A stretch of DNA of 19,423 bases from positions 1 through 19,423 of the forward strand of contig QNZV01000060.1 in NCBI GenBank assembly GCA_003978395.1, in the 5' to 3' direction. This DNA comes from Sulfurovum sp. (lineage in GTDB: Bacteria; Campylobacterota; Campylobacteria; Campylobacterales; Sulfurovaceae). Under the pieces are notes generated by a model. That model made no database searches. It had not been told where the DNA came from and saw nothing but the letters and a program-made list of their open reading frames with translations. A program made the translations under genes and the position numbers. Positions 7,455 through 14,463 of this stretch are shown piece by piece (within the stretch, counting starts at the first letter, position 1; the number at the start of each line of letters is the position of its first letter).

Positions 7455-9238
7455 TATTGTTTAAACTGCCAATCATCTTTTGGTCTAGAGTTTACTTTTA
7501 TCTCTGAAGTTTTTTGCTTTAATAGAGTATCAATAACTGTTAACTCTTTATTTAGTGAATCATCTTTTAAAATAGCTTGTTCACGCAGATACTCTTTTTT
7601 AAATCTCTCAAATAGTTTTTTATACCCTTTGCTTACCTGTAAAGCACACGATTTTCGCTCCCAAGTAGTAACCAATGGATAGAGTGGATGTTTTGGTGGA
7701 TAGAGCATACATCGCTTCATAAGGCTTACAGGACTTTCCATAACCCACTTAACTTTATCATTACACCCTGCTCTACTATCAATCAGCCAGTTTTTCATAA
7801 TGGTTACGTAATCACTTACTAAAATAGCTTTTCTAATTCCACTGTTATCGTAGTAAACATCTCTCTTCTTAAATGCTACCTTCTGTTTACTGTGATATGC
7901 TTTCCCATTGACGTCTTTATAGCTCACTTCTAAAAAAATCTCAGCACTTTGAGCCATCTCTGGATGCTCTTTGAGCTTTAATAACACCACCCCACCTTTT
8001 GTAGCTGTTCCATCATTATGAGAGGGGAACAATGTGTTTATACTCATAAGCGTACCTGTAGCCAACTTTGCATCGGGCGAACCGTACACAGCTTCTATGG
8101 TGTATATAGAGTTATTCAATTTTAACTCCAAATCATACACCAATGGAGTAACCATATAATCAAACTCTTTATCTAAAAGTTTAGAGAATCCTTTTGATGA
8201 GTGAACAGAAAAATAATTTGCCCCTTTTGTTTTAGAGACATACTCCACTAAATCATTATTAAAATCAACACCTATACCGATGAATGTTGTATGTATTCCT
8301 TTTAGTGATGCCTCTTTTGCCATACCAAAAAGTTTATCTTTATTAAGTTCGCCTTGGTTTGGCATTGCATCAGTCAAGAATATGATACGATTTTCATAAT
8401 CAGAACTCTCTTTTACCTCATCAAAAAGTTTAAGTGCCTCTTTGTACCCTGCACTCCAGTTCGTTCCTCCTCTGGCTTTGAGTTCTAAAATATGTTTACG
8501 AATCGCCAATTTATTACTCTCTTTTACAAGATTAAGAGGTTTGGCTTTGTAGGCATTATGGTCAAAAAGTACCATACCTACTCTATCATCATCCTTTAAA
8601 TGACCCAACATCGCCACAATAGATTCATTGGCAATTTGCATTTTTTGCTTACTCGAATCTTCACTATTTTCAATTTTATTTCCTACTTTATCATAGTAAT
8701 AGGAGTTGAATTTAGAATTCATAGAACCCGAAATATCCAAAACAACCACAAGATTCAATTTTTTACGTTTAAAATCTTTTTCATCAACCCCAGAGTTCAA
8801 ACCAACAGCTAAAAAGAACTCTTTTTCCTTTGATAGACTATTCTGTCGTTTAGCTGTTGCATAGGAGGGACAAAACAAATCTTTACACTCATCTCCTTTT
8901 AGTCCTGTATCAAAATAGTGGTTATAGAACTGACCTTCATAAGTAATAGAGTCTAGTTTAGGTAAATAACCATTATCTATATTTGCTTTAAAGTTATTTG
9001 TATCTTTTGCACCACCTACTGACATACCTATCTTTTTTTTAATAGATTGATACGCTTTTGGCGAAGACATAGTAGATAGAGACCTTCCTCCCATACTTGT
9101 TGGCATTCTTTTCGAATCTTCTAAAACAATACTTGTGTTGTACTCCCAATCATCCATAAGTTTTTCATCAGGTTTTTGACTCATAGCTGACAAAAGAGTT
9201 ATGTTTAAAATCATGGTTAAAAATAATAATTGCTTCAT
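7454..9238 (-). CDS. Secreted von Willebrand factor type A (VWA) domain protein
   Basis: This 594-residue protein has an N-terminal signal peptide (Lys3, hydrophobic 4-18, cleavage likely near Ala18; no lipobox Cys). A complete MIDAS metal site lies in the VWA domain (about residues 160-360): D168-x-S170-x-S172, T259 in GGTNWSAG, and D290 in LTDAMPN. It is followed by a beta-rich region (365-460) and a helical C-terminus with several Cys residues. The layout resembles YfbK-type VWA proteins, but it is not clearly that family. The motif DDW plus two or three aromatic/polar residues occurs at both mature ends (29-34 and 588-593). A strong AAAGGA ribosome binding site precedes the ATG. It lies 39 bp after the NYN gene and overlaps crcB, so it probably belongs to the rsmD operon. 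The ligand and function are unknown; a periplasmic adhesion or complex-assembly role is possible. Confidence 0.85.
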   Translation of the reverse strand: MKQLLFLTMILNITLLSAMSQKPDEKLMDDWEYNTSIVLEDSKRMPTSMGGRSLSTMSSPKAYQSIKKKIGMSVGGAKDTNNFKANIDNGYLPKLDSITYEGQFYNHYFDTGLKGDECKDLFCPSYATAKRQNSLSKEKEFFLAVGLNSGVDEKDFKRKKLNLVVVLDISGSMNSKFNSYYYDKVGNKIENSEDSSKQKMQIANESIVAMLGHLKDDDRVGMVLFDHNAYKAKPLNLVKESNKLAIRKHILELKARGGTNWSAGYKEALKLFDEVKESSDYENRIIFLTDAMPNQGELNKDKLFGMAKEASLKGIHTTFIGIGVDFNNDLVEYVSKTKGANYFSVHSSKGFSKLLDKEFDYMVTPLVYDLELKLNNSIYTIEAVYGSPDAKLATGTLMSINTLFPSHNDGTATKGGVVLLKLKEHPEMAQSAEIFLEVSYKDVNGKAYHSKQKVAFKKRDVYYDNSGIRKAILVSDYVTIMKNWLIDSRAGCNDKVKWVMESPVSLMKRCMLYPPKHPLYPLVTTWERKSCALQVSKGYKKLFERFKKEYLREQAILKDDSLNKELTVIDTLLKQKTSEIKVNSRPKDDWQFKQ

Positions 9239-9277
9239 TGTTTATCCTTTATAATAGTTAAATAATATGTTGAATGC

Positions 9278-10009
9278 CTATGCTGTATAGTTTTTCATTC
9301 GTACACTCATCTGCTTGCTCTCTTCATCCATATATATATCATAGGTACCCATTGCTTTCAAGAGTGAACTCAATTTTTTAAAGCCAAAATTTACAGGAGA
9401 GAAAGAGGAGTTATTATTGATATATGCACCCATATCTGATAAATTAGACCAACCAAATTCATCCATTGTCTGAATAGAAGCATTATCAAGAAGCTTCAAG
9501 AGCCATTTGTCTTTTCTAAAATCTGAGTGTATCTTCTTTTTTTCTTTTACTTTTAGTTCATTTCCTCTTTCTGATTCCATAAGTTTTTCTGTAAAAATAA
9601 ACTGAGAACAGGCGACCATAAATGCTTGTGGAGTCTTTTTCTCTCCAAAACCAAATACTTTAATCCCCTCTTGCTGTACACGCATCACTACAGGGGTAAA
9701 ATCAGAGTCACTTGTAGCAAAGGCAAAGGCATCTATTTTTTTGGTATGTAACATATCCATCGCATCAATGGTCATCAAAATATCTGTTGCATTTTTCTGT
9801 TTAGAGTAGTCAAACTGCTGTATCGGTTTAATTGCAAATTCTAAAAGCTTGGCTTCCCAATTTTTTAGATTCTCTTTTGTCCAGTTTCCATAAGCTTGAC
9901 GAATATTTACAACACCAAATTTAGAGAGTTCTCCAATGATTCCCTCTATAGCTCGGTGCGATATATTATCACAATCTATAAATAGGGCTATATGGTCTTC
10001 ATTACGCAT
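9278..10009 (-). CDS. NYN domain putative RNase with C-terminal OST-HTH/LOTUS domain
   Basis: This 243-residue cytosolic protein starts with a NYN (PIN-like, LabA-type) nuclease domain. The acidic cluster expected for metal binding is present: D12 and D14 in FIDCDN, D76 and D82 in NATDILMTIDAMD, and D101 and D103 in ATSDSDFTP. A basic linker (about 145-168) joins it to a C-terminal OST-HTH/LOTUS-like domain (about 170-240; FGWSNLSDMGAYI, then a phenylalanine-rich helix pair). Known members of this two-domain class are suspected RNases or RNA-binding proteins. The ATG overlaps the rsmD stop by one base (TAATG), so it is made together with the 16S rRNA methyltransferase. This suggests an RNA-processing role, but the target is unknown. 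Confidence 0.85.
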   Translation of the reverse strand: MRNEDHIALFIDCDNISHRAIEGIIGELSKFGVVNIRQAYGNWTKENLKNWEAKLLEFAIKPIQQFDYSKQKNATDILMTIDAMDMLHTKKIDAFAFATSDSDFTPVVMRVQQEGIKVFGFGEKKTPQAFMVACSQFIFTEKLMESERGNELKVKEKKKIHSDFRKDKWLLKLLDNASIQTMDEFGWSNLSDMGAYINNNSSFSPVNFGFKKLSSLLKAMGTYDIYMDEESKQMSVRMKNYTA

Positions 10010-10611
10010 TATAACTCTTCTTTGGGTGCATAGTAGGTCATGGTCGAGCGTCCAAACTTTTTACGTTTTACTTGTTCTAACTCTCCAATACTCTTTGGCA
10101 TCTCTAGCTGACTCATATGCTCAACAATCACCATTACACATTTGCTAGGATTTATCTTCTCTATAAGCTCTATTGTTTTATCATACACATCATCCATTCC
10201 ATCACGTGTCGCAAATGGTGGGTCAAAATAAAAGTAGCTTTTCTCTTCACGATTTTCAACCATAGAAAGCACAGTATCAAATTTTTCAAAACTGTCCCCA
10301 AACACATGTTGACACTTAGCAGGATTCAATCGTTTGATATTCTCTTGCAATACTTTATAAGCTACTTTATTGTACTCAATAAAACAGCAGTAACTCGCCC
10401 CACGGCTAAGAGCTTCTAATCCAATAGAACCTGAACCTGAAAAGACTTCGACAAAGTTTTTATCTATAATATCAAACTGTAGGGTATTAAATAGAGACTC
10501 TTTTAGAATCCCTTTAGAACTTCGAGTGGTAAATATATTTGGAATTTCAATAAGTCTCCCTTTGAAGTCCCCTGCTATTATTTTTGTTTTAAAATTTTCT
10601 TTTTTTGCCAT
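10009..10611 (-). CDS. rsmD: 16S rRNA (guanine966-N2)-methyltransferase RsmD
   Basis: This 200-residue Rossmann-fold methyltransferase transfers a methyl group from SAM to G966 of 16S rRNA during 30S assembly (E. coli numbering). Seen here are the N-terminal IIAGDFKGR (11-19), the TTRSSKGILKESLFN RNA-contact segment (28-42), motif I VFSGSGSIGLEALSRGA (56-72) that binds SAM, and the catalytic FDPPF (129-133). The length is typical of the family. It is the first gene of a leftward operon with the NYN nuclease, VWA and crcB genes, under its own extended -10 promoter at 10635-10640. The Shine-Dalgarno (AAAGAG) is weak. Confidence 0.93.
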   Translation of the reverse strand: MAKKENFKTKIIAGDFKGRLIEIPNIFTTRSSKGILKESLFNTLQFDIIDKNFVEVFSGSGSIGLEALSRGASYCCFIEYNKVAYKVLQENIKRLNPAKCQHVFGDSFEKFDTVLSMVENREEKSYFYFDPPFATRDGMDDVYDKTIELIEKINPSKCVMVIVEHMSQLEMPKSIGELEQVKRKKFGRSTMTYYAPKEEL

Positions 10612-10634
10612 TATTTTCTCTTTATTATTTATGA

Positions 10635-10640
10635 ATTATA
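10635..10640 (-). promoter_or_regulatory. Extended -10 element for the rsmD operon
   Basis: On the minus strand ATGCTATAAT gives TG-N-TATAAT ending 23 nt before the rsmD ATG. The same ATGCTATAAT string occurs in front of the GrpE-like gene. It separates rsmD from the Hsp70-like gene, although read-through across the 69-bp gap is possible because no terminator is visible there. Confidence 0.6.
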
Positions 10641-10680
10641 GCATATTTTATAAATAGACTATACTTTTAGCCTTATCCAC

Positions 10681-13443
10681 TTAAAGGGTTACCTTTACAA
10701 CGTTTTGTAAATACGTAGATGAAGCAATTTGATCTTCGTGTGCTACTACATATTCAAACGTTGTAGGGGTAATGATTCGTAGATAAATAAATGCTTCATC
10801 ATCTATCTTATCAATTTTCAAAATTCGCTTTTTAATACTATTGTCATCAATAGCTATTTTATTGGTACTAACCAAAGGTTGTGAACTATAATAAACCTCA
10901 AATGTCTCTTGGGTGGCATCTATAAACTCTACCCATTCATTATACTCTTGTTCTCGGTCTAATACTACTTTAAATTTTTTTCTTCTGCTCTCTCCCAAAT
11001 AGTACTTGAAGTTAATATTCTCTTTTATATTATGGTCAATAACCAAAATTTTTCCACCTTCTCTACTCTCAATAAGTCCAAAGGCAACCCCTGTTTTTCC
11101 TGTAGGTTGATTTAGATTACCATCTTCATGCCCTAAGGGTTGGAATATTTTAAAATACTCTTTTTCATTCTCTCTATCCTCCCCTTTTAACTCTTTAGTG
11201 TTCTTCTCTATTTCTCTTTCAAATATCTTACTTACAAGAGGCGATTTGCTAGAGTTCCCAGCTAAAAATATATTGATTTCATCAATAGTGTTTAGATTAT
11301 TATCTTTATGGTTAAATGCTAATTTTAAAGACTCAAAAAAGTTTTTAACCCCTTTTTCTATTCTATTTTCTAACACTTCAAACATTTCATTTTTGTCAAT
11401 AGTCAGTTCAAAATTAGCTAGATTTTGCCCATTTATATTTGTTAAATTGACACCTAACACATCTTTATCAAAATCATCTAAAGAATCTTCATGTTGTTCC
11501 CAAAATGGTCGCAGTTTTTCCATAACTATTTTAGTATTCATCTTTGCTTCTCTACTTTGACTTACTAACATCTCTGAACCCAAAAACTCATCACATTCAG
11601 GAGGTAAAATAAACTGTATTTTTTCAGCCAAGAGTTCATCTTTGTTGTTTTTAAAAACCTCAAATGCCAAACGTTCAAGTAGATTCTCTCCACCCAAATA
11701 TCTATCTCCACCTGCTCTAAAATGTTCTATTGCATAGTCATAACGTCTCTCTTTTTTACCGTTGGCTTCTCTAAATATTCCAAAATCAAAATCTGTAGTT
11801 CCTCCACCAAAATCAAAAACGCCATAAAATATTTTTTCATAATCTTCAGGTTCAAAACCATACTCTTGAAGAGCAACAATGGCATAAGCAGCAGGTTCAC
11901 TTGCCCCTTTTTTAACGCTTAATTTTCCTACTTCTCCCCTTTGAGCATGTAACTCTTGTGGAAGTGATTTTTTAATTCCTTTTCTAAAACTCTCTACAAT
12001 TTTATCTCGTATATCTATCTCATAGGTTACAGGAAAAGATAAAATATAATTCATATAAATTCCATTATGTTGATTATTGATATGAAGACCCAAATAATAA
12101 GCATAAATTTCTATTGGATTAATATCATTATCACCTATATCTATAAATGGTGCTAAGTCTAAGATATATCCCTTTTTATCCACCATTTTTAACTTCTTAT
12201 CTTTATTTCCTGCCCACTGTTTAAGCTCTGAAATGTATGCATTAAAATCATCGGATTTACTGTTCATAAGCGAAGAGAATGCTGTATGAGAGATGGTTAA
12301 ATTTTCCCAAGAAGTATAAGGTCTTCCCTCTCTACTATTATAATCTTCAACAAACTCTTCCAAGTCATTAAACTCCATAATGGTTGGATTTTCATAATGA
12401 TGCGCTGAAATAGTCTTAGCAAGATTACCTGTTCCAACCCTCATAGGATAAATCTTTGTAGTCTCTTTTTGATAGGCAACAACTGTGCTTTTTGTACCAA
12501 AATCTATACCCACTACACCATTAACAATACTACTTTTAGGGTCTCGTGCCACCAATTTTTTGGTTAAGGTAAATGCCATAGGTTTTTTAAAAGTAGATTC
12601 ATCCTGCCAAAGTGACCAATGTCCCTGCTCTATGTCTAGTAACATCTTCTCATGATACTCTTGAATATCTGCTCTTTTTTTGTCTTCTAACAGTAATTCT
12701 GCTATAAGTTTATCTGAGGAGATAGATATTTTAGCTTTATGCAATTTTAGAGATTTAAGTTCTAAAAAATTTTCTACTTCATACTCAAAATTCAAAAGAG
12801 TTTTATAAAAGCTATCTTCTTTTAACCTTGTAGGAAGAAGTCCATTTAGAATCCATAAGAAAAATATTTCTCTATTTGTTGAACTTTTATGACTTTTTTT
12901 ATGTAATCGAAAGAGTGGAACAATATCTCCCTCTGAATACTCACGTTTACTACTTAAACAATAAGCATTAATTTGATTATTATCTTCCCATAAAATATAA
13001 TCAACTGACTTTGGTCTCTTATAATAAGTTTCAATAGGAAAAGGTGCTTTTTCTAAATCACTAAAAGAGAAGACCAACTCTTTTTTTGTAGGAAGAGACA
13101 TGTTACTTGGAATCTTTTTCATCTCCTCTTTAATATTATCAACATAGCTTTGACGAAATCTTTTTCCAAACTTTAAATCTAAATATTGATTAAAATTATT
13201 ATCTTCTTTATATTCATACAACCAACAAGCTTGAATTTTATGGTCATAAAGATACTCACCTTCCATAATAACCCATCGTTCATCAATCAAAGGTTCAACT
13301 TTTTCAAAAGTCTCCTCTATCATACTTTTAGCCAATGAGTCTGTTGATGGGATATTGGTTAAAAAATTCTTCCATGAAACAAAAAAATCATTAGCCATTT
13401 CATCAGCTTCTTTATAAAGACTATCTACCATTCTCGTGTTCAT
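10681..13443 (-). CDS. Hsp70/actin-fold ATPase with large N-terminal extension
   Basis: This 920-residue protein contains a full Hsp70/actin-type ATPase core in order: phosphate-1 GIDFGTKST (312-320), a connect-1-like GASEPAAYAI (513-522), phosphate-2 FDFGGGTTDFDFG (543-555), adenosine motif FLAGNSSKSP (726-735), and TGKTGVAFGL (781-790). The order and spacing match Hsp70 nucleotide-binding domains, but the core is expanded to about 490 residues. Residues 1-305 are an extension I do not recognise. After the core, about 130 residues (790-920) look beta-rich and could replace the substrate-binding domain. It is not DnaK or HscA, which start with the ATPase and are shorter. Its ATG follows directly on the TAG of the GrpE-like gene, so a dedicated nucleotide-exchange partner is likely. 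The function is unknown. Confidence 0.85.
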   Translation of the reverse strand: MNTRMVDSLYKEADEMANDFFVSWKNFLTNIPSTDSLAKSMIEETFEKVEPLIDERWVIMEGEYLYDHKIQACWLYEYKEDNNFNQYLDLKFGKRFRQSYVDNIKEEMKKIPSNMSLPTKKELVFSFSDLEKAPFPIETYYKRPKSVDYILWEDNNQINAYCLSSKREYSEGDIVPLFRLHKKSHKSSTNREIFFLWILNGLLPTRLKEDSFYKTLLNFEYEVENFLELKSLKLHKAKISISSDKLIAELLLEDKKRADIQEYHEKMLLDIEQGHWSLWQDESTFKKPMAFTLTKKLVARDPKSSIVNGVVGIDFGTKSTVVAYQKETTKIYPMRVGTGNLAKTISAHHYENPTIMEFNDLEEFVEDYNSREGRPYTSWENLTISHTAFSSLMNSKSDDFNAYISELKQWAGNKDKKLKMVDKKGYILDLAPFIDIGDNDINPIEIYAYYLGLHINNQHNGIYMNYILSFPVTYEIDIRDKIVESFRKGIKKSLPQELHAQRGEVGKLSVKKGASEPAAYAIVALQEYGFEPEDYEKIFYGVFDFGGGTTDFDFGIFREANGKKERRYDYAIEHFRAGGDRYLGGENLLERLAFEVFKNNKDELLAEKIQFILPPECDEFLGSEMLVSQSREAKMNTKIVMEKLRPFWEQHEDSLDDFDKDVLGVNLTNINGQNLANFELTIDKNEMFEVLENRIEKGVKNFFESLKLAFNHKDNNLNTIDEINIFLAGNSSKSPLVSKIFEREIEKNTKELKGEDRENEKEYFKIFQPLGHEDGNLNQPTGKTGVAFGLIESREGGKILVIDHNIKENINFKYYLGESRRKKFKVVLDREQEYNEWVEFIDATQETFEVYYSSQPLVSTNKIAIDDNSIKKRILKIDKIDDEAFIYLRIITPTTFEYVVAHEDQIASSTYLQNVVKVTL

Positions 13444-14196
13444 CTATTTTACCCTCACAATACTTTTTTTAATTATCTTATTCGTTTTACTATTTACCCA
13501 ACCAACAAAGACAACCTCATCTACTTTTCCACTTACAGAACCAGAGTTGGTTTTAATATGCTCTTCGTTATCAAACTCATCTCCTACAACTACATTTTGC
13601 ACTTTATAAATAGGAAATGCTCTCTTATAAGAGTCAAAAAAGAAGTAAAATATTGTTTTCAAACTTTTTATATCACTATTTTTTTCTTCTCTTAATTCAT
13701 CTTTTACATACTCCCAAAGACTTCCAATATTTTTCTCTTGTACTCCACAAGCCAAAAAACCCTCTAGAGAATCATCTTTAAAAATCCCTTTTAAAGATGA
13801 TTTTGTAGAAGAGTTCAACTCCTCATAGAGGGCATAAGTATTTAGTTCTTTTTCAAAGGTATTTCTATAAAAATCTACTTTTTTAGAGAGCTTATTATTT
13901 TTAGATTTCAAATCTTTTATTCCAAAATTTAGCCTATTTTTCAGCTCTTCTAACTCTCTTAATTTGTTATTTTTAATATCTATATCTTTAGTTAATTTTT
14001 CACTTTTAACCTCTTCTTCTCTAAAACATTTTTTTAATTTTTCTACTAAACCTTTTAACATCTCTATCTCATTGTCTTTCTCTTTTATACTGTATTCTAA
14101 TTTTTTTTCTTTTTTAATTTTTGATTTTCTTATAGCTAGAACAGCTTTCTGAATATCTTCATCTTTTAAAAGTTCTAATAACTCTTCTTTATTCAA
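13444..14196 (-). CDS. GrpE-like coiled-coil co-chaperone, partner of the Hsp70-like ATPase
   Basis: This 250-residue protein has a long Lys/Glu-rich coiled coil (about 22-115), a helical middle (120-190) and a compact C-terminal beta region (196-250). That region, VVVGDEFDNEEHI (202-214) then SGSVSGKVDEVV (218-229) and a final strand KSIVRVK, resembles the GrpE beta-wing (VGEPFDPxLHE...GTVxEVLxxG...RPAxVxV). GrpE proteins are dimeric nucleotide-exchange factors for Hsp70, and the next gene is an Hsp70-like ATPase with zero spacing, which supports the call. The start is TTG: an in-frame TAG lies two codons upstream, no ATG is available nearby, and AAGG sits 7 nt before it. The sequence is divergent, so a fold search is needed for certainty. 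Confidence 0.6.
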   Translation of the reverse strand: MNKEELLELLKDEDIQKAVLAIRKSKIKKEKKLEYSIKEKDNEIEMLKGLVEKLKKCFREEEVKSEKLTKDIDIKNNKLRELEELKNRLNFGIKDLKSKNNKLSKKVDFYRNTFEKELNTYALYEELNSSTKSSLKGIFKDDSLEGFLACGVQEKNIGSLWEYVKDELREEKNSDIKSLKTIFYFFFDSYKRAFPIYKVQNVVVGDEFDNEEHIKTNSGSVSGKVDEVVFVGWVNSKTNKIIKKSIVRVK

Positions 14197-14300
14197 CTCC
14201 TAACCTTTTTAGACCTTAGTATCATTTTAATTGTCAAATTTTAGCCAAAATTTTCACGAAAAATCTAAGTAACTTACAATTTATTAATTTTTTTGATTTT

Positions 14301-14306
14301 ATTATA
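14301..14306 (-). promoter_or_regulatory. Extended -10 element for the GrpE-like/Hsp70-like operon
   Basis: On the minus strand the sequence ATGCTATAAT gives TG-N-TATAAT about 105 nt before the TTG start at 14196. This would leave a leader of roughly 95-100 nt. A second, closer promoter in the AT-rich leader (for example around TTGACA near 14240) cannot be excluded. Confidence 0.45.
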
Positions 14307-14324
14307 GCATTTTTAAACAAATTG

Positions 14325-14388
14325 ACCTCATCAAAACAGTAAAAAAATAGAGGTGTTTTACTATAGGGTCTAAGTCCATTTAAAGACC
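14325..14388. other. Intergenic block with nested inverted repeats, possibly structured RNA
   Basis: Three dyads overlap here: ACCTC (14325-14329) with GAGGT (14350-14354), AGTAAAA (14338-14344) with TTTTACT (14356-14362), and GGTCT (14367-14371) with AGACC (14384-14388). The first two are mutually exclusive. The block is less AT-rich than the surrounding intergenic DNA and lies between the ABC-F gene and the promoter of the GrpE-like gene. No known riboswitch or small RNA is recognised. The function is unknown. Confidence 0.3.
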
Positions 14389-14425
14389 GAAGTTTAGGGG
14401 TTTTAAAATTTATTCTTTTTTCTGA

Positions 14426-14453
14426 TTTTACGTTGGTTTTAGCCAACGTAAAA
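14426..14453. repeat. Perfect 11-bp inverted repeat after the ABC-F gene
   Basis: TTTTACGTTGG at 14426-14436 pairs perfectly with CCAACGTAAAA at 14443-14453 around a 6-nt loop. It begins about 11 bp past the ABC-F stop, where a terminator is expected. No clean T-run follows on the minus strand, so it may be a weak terminator, an mRNA-stabilising 3' hairpin or a protein-binding site. Confidence 0.5.
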
Positions 14454-14463
14454 AAGATTTTTA

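Noticed and set aside
7454..7520. A fluoride riboswitch upstream of crcB
   Set aside because: The crcB start overlaps the VWA stop, so the upstream DNA is coding, and I see no fluoride-riboswitch fold there.
10681..13443. Assignment as DnaK, HscA or SrfB
   Set aside because: DnaK and HscA lack the 300-residue N-terminal extension and have a C-terminal peptide-binding domain not seen here. I found nothing specific to SrfB, and no SrfA- or SrfC-like neighbours are present.
14234..14446. A 70-codon open frame on the minus strand between the ABC-F and GrpE-like genes
   Set aside because: It would start at a TTG inside the perfect inverted repeat, has no ribosome binding site, contains the promoter and the dyads of the leader, and shows no recognisable protein features.
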